Part shown: positions 59,175 through 64,000 of the stretch, piece by piece | How the letters are laid out: each line of letters opens with the position of its first letter | Position numbering within the stretch: position 1 is the first letter of the stretch | Assembly: GCF_013204845.1 (NCBI RefSeq) | Contig: NZ_JABMKY010000007.1 | Coordinates: forward strand, 124,001 to 188,000 | Direction of reading: 5' to 3' | DNA: 64,000 bases | Source of the DNA: Paenibacillus qinlingensis | GTDB taxonomy: Bacteria; Bacillota; Bacilli; Paenibacillales; NBRC-103111 | The notes under the pieces: model-generated | Database searches by the model: none | What the model was told of the DNA's origin: nothing | The model's input: only the letters and a program-made list of their open reading frames with translations | Translations under genes and position numbers: made by a program

Positions 59175-60196
59175 CTTTAGGAAAGTTTGCACCGCTGCAT
59201 GCAGGTCATCAATTCATGATTGAGACTGCGATCAAGGAGATGGATGAAGTGATCGTTGTCATCTACGACTGTCCCGAAACGACGGATATCCCTTTGCGTG
59301 TGCGATCCAATTGGATTCGTACCCTCTATCCGCAAGTTCATGTTATCGAAGCGTGGGACGGTCCCCATGAAATAGGTGATACACCTGCGATTAAAAAGAT
59401 GCATGAGGCTTATATCCTGCAGAAGCTGGAGGGGCGGGAGATCACGCATTTTTACTCCAGCGAGTTTTATGGTGATCACATGAGCGCGGCTTTGGGAGCA
59501 GAGAATCGCCAGGTAGATCCGGATCGGAGCACATTTTCGGTTTCGGGTACGCAAGTGCGGGGGAATCCTTTTGACAATAGAAAGTTTCTGAGTCCAATTG
59601 TTTATAAAGATCTGGTTGCGAAAGTCGTATTTCTCGGCGCTCCCTCGACAGGGAAATCCACACTTACCGCTTACATGGCGAATCAGATGCATACAAGTTG
59701 GATGGTGGAGTATGGACGGGAGTATTGGGAGAAGCATCAAGTGGATCGCAGATTATCGTTAGAGCAGTTAGAGGAGATCGCGGAGGGGCATTTGGAAAGG
59801 GAGGAGCTGCTTGTGATAGAAGCGCGAGATGTCCTCTTCGTGGATACCAATGCGATTACAACGTATATGTTCTCTCATTATTACCACGGTAAGGCTACGC
59901 CACGTTTGACTCAACTGGCTGTGGATGCGGCATCGCGGTATGATCTTGTTTTTGTTTGTGATACGGATATTCCTTATGCTGATACTTGGGATCGTTCGGG
60001 AGAGGTGCAGCGGTTTGTGTTTCAGAAGCAGATTATCGCGGATCTTAAAATGAGGCAGATCCCGTATTTCCTATTACAAGGAACGCTCGAGGAGAGAGCG
60101 GAAAAAGTCTGTCATATTTTGCAATCATATCAGAAATTTCAAAGTTTGAGTGAATGTATATTGAAACAAACGAGTCACGGTGCTGGGAAGGAGTAA
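59147..60196 (+). CDS. nadR: NadR-type bifunctional NMN adenylyltransferase / ribosylnicotinamide kinase
   Basis: Cytoplasmic enzyme with two activities of the riboside salvage route: NR to NMN (kinase) and NMN to NAD (adenylyltransferase). 349 residues. N-terminal nucleotidyl-transferase domain with LTLGKFAPLHAGHQFMI (HxGH site, about residues 9-22) and FSVSGTQVRGNPF (about 126-138). C-terminal kinase domain with the P-loop FLGAPSTGKSTLTAYM (about 165-180). It lacks the helix-turn-helix of enterobacterial NadR; the separate NrtR regulator takes that role. The stop TAA overlaps a possible ATG of the next gene. Confidence 0.94.
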   Translation: MSQQNRTGLTLGKFAPLHAGHQFMIETAIKEMDEVIVVIYDCPETTDIPLRVRSNWIRTLYPQVHVIEAWDGPHEIGDTPAIKKMHEAYILQKLEGREITHFYSSEFYGDHMSAALGAENRQVDPDRSTFSVSGTQVRGNPFDNRKFLSPIVYKDLVAKVVFLGAPSTGKSTLTAYMANQMHTSWMVEYGREYWEKHQVDRRLSLEQLEEIAEGHLEREELLVIEARDVLFVDTNAITTYMFSHYYHGKATPRLTQLAVDAASRYDLVFVCDTDIPYADTWDRSGEVQRFVFQKQIIADLKMRQIPYFLLQGTLEERAEKVCHILQSYQKFQSLSECILKQTSHGAGKE

Positions 60197-60201
60197 TGGA
60201 T

Positions 60202-61089
60202 ATGAACAAACAAGACGTATTGAATAAAATCAAAGGCGGGATCTATGGCGTCGCGATCGGTGATGCGTTGGGCGGCACGACGGAGTTCATGAGTGTCAGG
60301 GAAATCAAAGCGAGATACGGATATTTAACGGAGATTATTGGCGGAGGCGCCTGGCGCTTGGAGCCTGGTGAAGTGACGGACGACACGATGATGACGTTGT
60401 GTGTGGCGGAGGGGATTTTGGAAAATCCAGCGCACCCTTTGGATGCTATCGGTGATCAGTTCATGAAATGGTATCATACGAGGCCGAAGGATATCGGCAA
60501 CATCATCAGACATACATTTGAAAATGTACAGGAGAGTTGGTTCGAGGCTGCTTACGTAACGCACATTGAAATGGGCCAAAGTGCTGGGAATGGTTCACTG
60601 ATGCGTTGTTTGCCAGTAGCGTTGGCGTACACGGAGTGGAAAGATATCGAGCGAGTTTCCCATATGCAATCGAAAATGACCCATTATGACGAGAGATGCA
60701 ATGAAGCATGCATCCTGTATAATCGCATTGCCTTTCGTCTGCTGCTGGGAGAAGCAATGAAAGATGTGATCCAGCAGGAGCTGATCGGAACGGAATACGA
60801 AAGTATACTCACATCCGAACCCAATTGCGAAGCTACCGGCTTCGTAGTGAATACATTCCGCTGGGTGCTCCACATTTTGCTGGAAGCTTCCGACTTTAGT
60901 GAAGTTGTTCAAAGGGCGGCTAATCTAGGCGGAGACTCCGACACGATAGGTGCCATTGCTGGTGGGTTAGCAGGCATTTATTGTGGCTATGAAGGGATAC
61001 CAGCTACGTATGCTGAGGCGATTCTGATTAGGGAGCGGTTGGATGAGATTGTGATAAGGTTGGTTGGGTTGAGGGATGGGTTGAATTAA
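60202..61089 (+). CDS. ADP-ribosylglycohydrolase
   Basis: Enzyme of the DraG/ADP-ribosylglycohydrolase fold that cleaves the glycosidic bond of ADP-ribose from a protein or small molecule. 295 residues with the family's metal-binding signatures: GGIYGVAIGDALGGTTEF near the N-terminus, GEVTDDTMMTLCVAEG, MGQSAGNGSLMRCLP and the late ANLGGDSDTIGAIAGGLAG. I start at ATG 60202 because AAGGAG (60187-60192) is nine bases away; ATG 60196 is only three bases away. As the last gene of the NAD salvage operon it may recycle ADP-ribose or reverse ADP-ribosylation. The released ADP-ribose is also a plausible ligand of NrtR. Confidence 0.92.
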   Translation: MNKQDVLNKIKGGIYGVAIGDALGGTTEFMSVREIKARYGYLTEIIGGGAWRLEPGEVTDDTMMTLCVAEGILENPAHPLDAIGDQFMKWYHTRPKDIGNIIRHTFENVQESWFEAAYVTHIEMGQSAGNGSLMRCLPVALAYTEWKDIERVSHMQSKMTHYDERCNEACILYNRIAFRLLLGEAMKDVIQQELIGTEYESILTSEPNCEATGFVVNTFRWVLHILLEASDFSEVVQRAANLGGDSDTIGAIAGGLAGIYCGYEGIPATYAEAILIRERLDEIVIRLVGLRDGLN

Positions 61090-61142
61090 TTCATACAAGA
61101 TCTCTTTTTGACAGTCGATTGTGTTGGCAAGAGCACTAAAAA

Positions 61143-61163
61143 GGACGTGCAAGATGCACGTCC
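61143..61163. terminator. Bidirectional terminator
   Basis: GGACGTGCA-AGA-TGCACGTCC, a perfect 9-bp stem. On the minus strand it is followed by TTTTTAG; on the plus strand by a weaker CTTTCTG. It ends the SLH gene and perhaps the NAD operon. Confidence 0.85.
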
Positions 61164-61177
61164 CTTTCTGTTCCTCT

Positions 61178-63775
61178 TTAATTCTCAATGCCAGCGCCAT
61201 TGCTGGTAAAGCTATGGTCTACGGAAGCTTCCATAATATCCGCGAAAGCCCAATACGTCTTCGCCACGTCATTCCACTGCTGCGAAATACTACTGAAGTG
61301 GCTTGGTTTGTGGCCGAGCATTCTATTGATCATCACGACTGCTTCTGCACGAGTGATTAGCTGTTCTGGCTTGAAGCTGCCGTCTGTATAACCTTGCATA
61401 ATACCCGCAGCCTGAGCCTTCACAATTGCTGCCTTCGCCCAATGGCCGGTGATATCGGTGAAGCCTTCTCCGATTGTACCATCTGCGATGAGATTAGCGG
61501 CGAAGCTCGCCATTTCAGCTCGTGTAATTGCTTGATCCGGGGCAAACGTGCCGTCCGGGTAGCCGCTCATCAACGGCATAGCTGAAACTTTGGTAATAGA
61601 ATCAGCTGCCCAATAGTCACTAGGAACGTCGCCGTAAGAGATATTCTTAGCTTGCGCATCTTTTACGAAAACGCGGGATGTGATTGTAGCAATTTCTGCG
61701 CGAGTTATCGCATTTTCCGGACGGAACGTTCCGTCTTCATAGCCTTTCACATAAGCGCTATGTGTTTCTGCCTTATGGTCCAAATGAACAAGAGAGAATG
61801 TACTAAACTTATTTACGGAGAATTGTAAGCCTAGGTCACCCTCCGAAGATCCGTACGGTACCAATTGGCCGTACAGCAGTTCCTTCGTGCCGTCGCTATG
61901 CTCGACATAGATAGCCAGGTTCTTAAGTTCTTCTTTGCTCAGTTGTATGTCTTTGAGCGGCATTACGAGATCAACTTTGCGGTTTTGCAGGTTCGTTTCA
62001 ATCGTCATGGGACGGCCTACAACCGTGACACCTTGATCGCCGACTACCATCAGTACGATTTGTTCTTGATCTGCACGCTTATTAATCTTTTGCTTCTCTG
62101 CATCGCTCTTGACCGGTACGAAGTGAAAGTACAGATCATCGGTGAAGCCTTGAAGCGACTCGTTCGGGATGTTGATCTTGACGTTATCGGTCACGATGCC
62201 GATGTCGATGTTGGCGTCTGCGAATAGGCCGCTTGCTTCTTTGGGCACCGTTACATGAACTTCAGACACCTCGTCCTTCGCATCCGGGATGATGATGTTA
62301 GCCGTATTCAGTCCTGCTTCCCGAATAGCAGCCACTGACTGCTTCGCTTGCTGGATCGTCAACTGCACTTTATCGCTTTTTGTACCGTCGGCTTTGGTCG
62401 TTCTTTCAATTTCCGCTTTCGACACCGGTGCTGTATCCTTGGATCCTGGCGCTTTCACATCGACTTGAATTATTTCCTTTACAGGTGCAGTGCTCTGGGA
62501 CTCTTCTTGCGGCGATACCGTTACGCTGCCTGCGTGAAGTGTCTTTGTCATTTCCACAGCCAACGCGTCTGTCAGCGTGAATTGTTGGATACTGTTCTCG
62601 TCGGTTATTGTTAAAGCTTTCACACCGTAAGACGCAGTAGCTTTGATTTTAAAAGTTATCATGAACAGGTTTTGACCGCCCGTTAGGAGTTGGTCGCCAC
62701 CAGAGCTATCGGCCCAACCGGTCCTCAGATACCCGTCTTTATTGTTGTAAATGCTGTCAAACACGGTTGCTTGAGGTCCCGTTATAGTCATTACTTCAAG
62801 CGCAGTAGCATCGAATGCCACGCGCATGCCGAACGAACCTACACCGGACGACGCTGAGTTCAGTGTAACAGGAACCTGCACGACGGTGCCGGGCTGGCTG
62901 TTACGGGTACCGATCGAAACAGTAGCCGTACCTGCCGTTGCAGTCACAGGACCTGCAACTGGGCTTAGGATCGGTGATCCGGTGGTTGCACCACCGGATG
63001 CTACTGGCGTTACTTCAAAAAGAATATATTTGCCTAGTTGATCGTTTCCTAACTCAAAAGTCTTGCCCGTTGCCGCCGGAATGATCATTTTATCCGAGCC
63101 GGCCGAGTCACTGGCCTGATACCATTGGTAGGTAGATGCAGCCTCCGCGTTGCTTTCCGTATCCGCATAGGTGTAATTCCCTGTTAATGTCTCACCGACA
63201 TTCAGCGTACCGTCGATGCTGACATTGCTGGCCGTCGGGGTGTCGTTCAGTACCGTAACTTTGCCCGAAATCAATTGATTAATTTCTATTGGGTCCTGGT
63301 CTAGGGTAAACGAACCGCCATCCAGCGTAATATTCGTGTCTCCTGGAGCTGAAGTAGGATTAATGGCAAACTGCATGGAAAACACTTGTTTCCGTTCATC
63401 AATGAAGTTGTTGGGGAACATAGCTGCAGTGACATACACGCTGCCTGTGACCGAATTTGAGGTATCGAAAGTTCCAGCCTCCGCATCGTTAGCAATGGCC
63501 CCGGTTAGTGTCAGTATAGTTGGATCGTAATTCACTTTCATTGTATATTTCCGGAAGCTGTCGTCTACCATCATGGTATCACCTGGCTGCATATACACGG
63601 CGATAGACACTGTTTGTCCACTGTGACCAGAAGTACTGATCACTTCAGCTTTGAAAGTTGAGAGAGAGCCCGCATAGGCCATCGGAAGAAGTCCAAGCAG
63701 TAGGCAAGCCATCAGCAACAGTGAAATGGTGCGGCGAAGCGAACGATTTGTTAAGAAAGAATTCCGGTTCTTCAA
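61178..63775 (-). CDS. S-layer-anchored protein with cohesin-like domains and SLH repeats
   Basis: Secreted cell-wall protein, 865 residues. Signal peptide (1-36, ends MAYAG). Cohesin-like domain 1 (about 38-175, HSGQTVSIAVYM, KYTMKVNYDPTILTLTGAI); Ig-like domain (about 180-275, NVGETLTGNYTYADTESN); cohesin-like domain 2 (about 278-420, TATVSIGTRNSQPGTVVQVP, FGMRVAFDATALEVMTITG, GYLRTGWADSSGGDQLLTGG); Lys/Asp-rich region; then SLH repeats (about 665-865, GYEDGTFRPENAITRAEIAT, GYPDGTFAPDQAITRAEMAS, GYTDGSFKPEQLITRAEAVV). TTG 63775 is chosen because AAGGGAG lies nine bases before it; it overlaps the upstream dockerin gene. Cohesins bind dockerins, so it may anchor the neighbouring dockerin protein to the cell surface. 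Confidence 0.85.
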   Translation of the reverse strand: MKNRNSFLTNRSLRRTISLLLMACLLLGLLPMAYAGSLSTFKAEVISTSGHSGQTVSIAVYMQPGDTMMVDDSFRKYTMKVNYDPTILTLTGAIANDAEAGTFDTSNSVTGSVYVTAAMFPNNFIDERKQVFSMQFAINPTSAPGDTNITLDGGSFTLDQDPIEINQLISGKVTVLNDTPTASNVSIDGTLNVGETLTGNYTYADTESNAEAASTYQWYQASDSAGSDKMIIPAATGKTFELGNDQLGKYILFEVTPVASGGATTGSPILSPVAGPVTATAGTATVSIGTRNSQPGTVVQVPVTLNSASSGVGSFGMRVAFDATALEVMTITGPQATVFDSIYNNKDGYLRTGWADSSGGDQLLTGGQNLFMITFKIKATASYGVKALTITDENSIQQFTLTDALAVEMTKTLHAGSVTVSPQEESQSTAPVKEIIQVDVKAPGSKDTAPVSKAEIERTTKADGTKSDKVQLTIQQAKQSVAAIREAGLNTANIIIPDAKDEVSEVHVTVPKEASGLFADANIDIGIVTDNVKINIPNESLQGFTDDLYFHFVPVKSDAEKQKINKRADQEQIVLMVVGDQGVTVVGRPMTIETNLQNRKVDLVMPLKDIQLSKEELKNLAIYVEHSDGTKELLYGQLVPYGSSEGDLGLQFSVNKFSTFSLVHLDHKAETHSAYVKGYEDGTFRPENAITRAEIATITSRVFVKDAQAKNISYGDVPSDYWAADSITKVSAMPLMSGYPDGTFAPDQAITRAEMASFAANLIADGTIGEGFTDITGHWAKAAIVKAQAAGIMQGYTDGSFKPEQLITRAEAVVMINRMLGHKPSHFSSISQQWNDVAKTYWAFADIMEASVDHSFTSNGAGIEN

Positions 63776-63779
63776 GAGG

Positions 63780-64000
63780 TTACACTCCCTTTCCAAGATA
63801 GATATCGAGAATCAGCTGGGCGTCAGTCGCATCGACTTTATTGTCGCCGTTCATATCCAGGGCTTTAAGCTGCTCATTGGTAAGGGTAAGTTTCCCCTGT
63901 GAGTATCTCGTAGCGTACAGCGCATCGACGGGCGTAACCATGCCGTCTCCGTTGACGTCCCCTTTGAGTACCCCGACCGGGCTGAGCGTCGAGCTGCTGT
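63780..64000 (-). CDS. Dockerin-domain protein, C-terminal fragment (runs off the window)
   Basis: The last 72 or so residues of a protein encoded on the minus strand; the start lies beyond base 64000. After a Ser-Thr-Pro linker (SSSTLSPVGVLK) come two duplicated calcium-binding dockerin type I repeats: GDVNGDGMVTPVDALYATRY and LDMNGDNKVDATDAQLILDI, each with the DxNxDGxVxxxD pattern (the second has DNK in place of DGx). Its stop TAA (63780-63782) precedes the SLH protein's start by a few bases, so both are in one operon. The catalytic or binding part of the protein is not visible. Confidence 0.85.
   Translation of the reverse strand, partial: SSSTLSPVGVLKGDVNGDGMVTPVDALYATRYSQGKLTLTNEQLKALDMNGDNKVDATDAQLILDIYLGKGV

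Overview
The window looks like a chromosomal segment of a Paenibacillus-type bacterium (Firmicutes, Paenibacillaceae). Four things point there: Gram-positive Shine-Dalgarno sites (AGGAGG) before nearly every gene; a block with the Bacillus gene order ydcC-like lipoprotein / alr / ndoAI-ndoA / tex / cmpA / sprT; many lipoprotein-dependent CUT1-type sugar importers with YesM/YesN and AraC regulators; and secreted enzymes carrying S-layer homology (SLH) domains. No rRNA, phage, insertion sequence or CRISPR array is visible.

Layout. 1-2.1 kb: exopolysaccharide functions (a truncated polyprenyl-phosphate sugar transferase, a tiny membrane protein, RfbC). 2.4-12.1 kb: housekeeping block (LolA-like lipoprotein, SEC-C protein, alanine racemase, MazEF-type toxin-antitoxin, Tex, a repeat-containing protein behind a possible attenuator, CmpA, a coiled-coil protein, SprT-like protein). 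12.1-14.5 kb: four tRNA genes (Asn, Ser, Glu, Leu) around a chemotaxis receptor. 14.7-17 kb: a GT2-GT4 glycosyltransferase with an apparent ATT start and an Arg/Lys repeat tail.

17.4-20.2 kb: PL11 rhamnogalacturonan lyase and an AraC regulator. 20.3-30.9 kb: a probable glycerol-phosphate regulon. It holds a giant SLH-anchored glycerophosphodiester phosphodiesterase, the antiterminator GlpP, a HAD-IIA phosphatase and an UgpB/A/E-like importer. An identical 20-base leader element precedes the first gene and the HAD-ABC operon. 31-44 kb: an MBL-fold hydrolase, a small acidic protein, a YesN/YesM two-component system, an LplB/YtcP/LplA-like importer, an FAD oxidoreductase and a PL8 polysaccharide lyase. 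44-45.3 kb: an intergenic repeat cluster, a 71-residue protein that is 48% methionine, and a coiled-coil protein.

45.6-57.5 kb: arabinose-polymer utilisation (GH127, an importer, a large secreted protein with an F5/8-type domain, GH51, an AraC regulator). 57.6-61.1 kb: NAD salvage operon (NrtR-type regulator, PnuC, NadR-type bifunctional enzyme, ADP-ribosylglycohydrolase), with a palindromic operator candidate and a second copy of its half. 61.1-64 kb, minus strand: an SLH protein with cohesin-like domains, translationally coupled to the end of a dockerin protein that runs off the window.

Together the genes describe a cell that digests plant and other polysaccharides at its surface, imports the oligomers through ATPase-less ABC systems (no importer here has its own ATPase, so a shared MsmX-like ATPase elsewhere is implied), and controls this by catabolite repression (cre-like sites before the secreted enzymes), two-component and AraC regulators, and GlpP antitermination.
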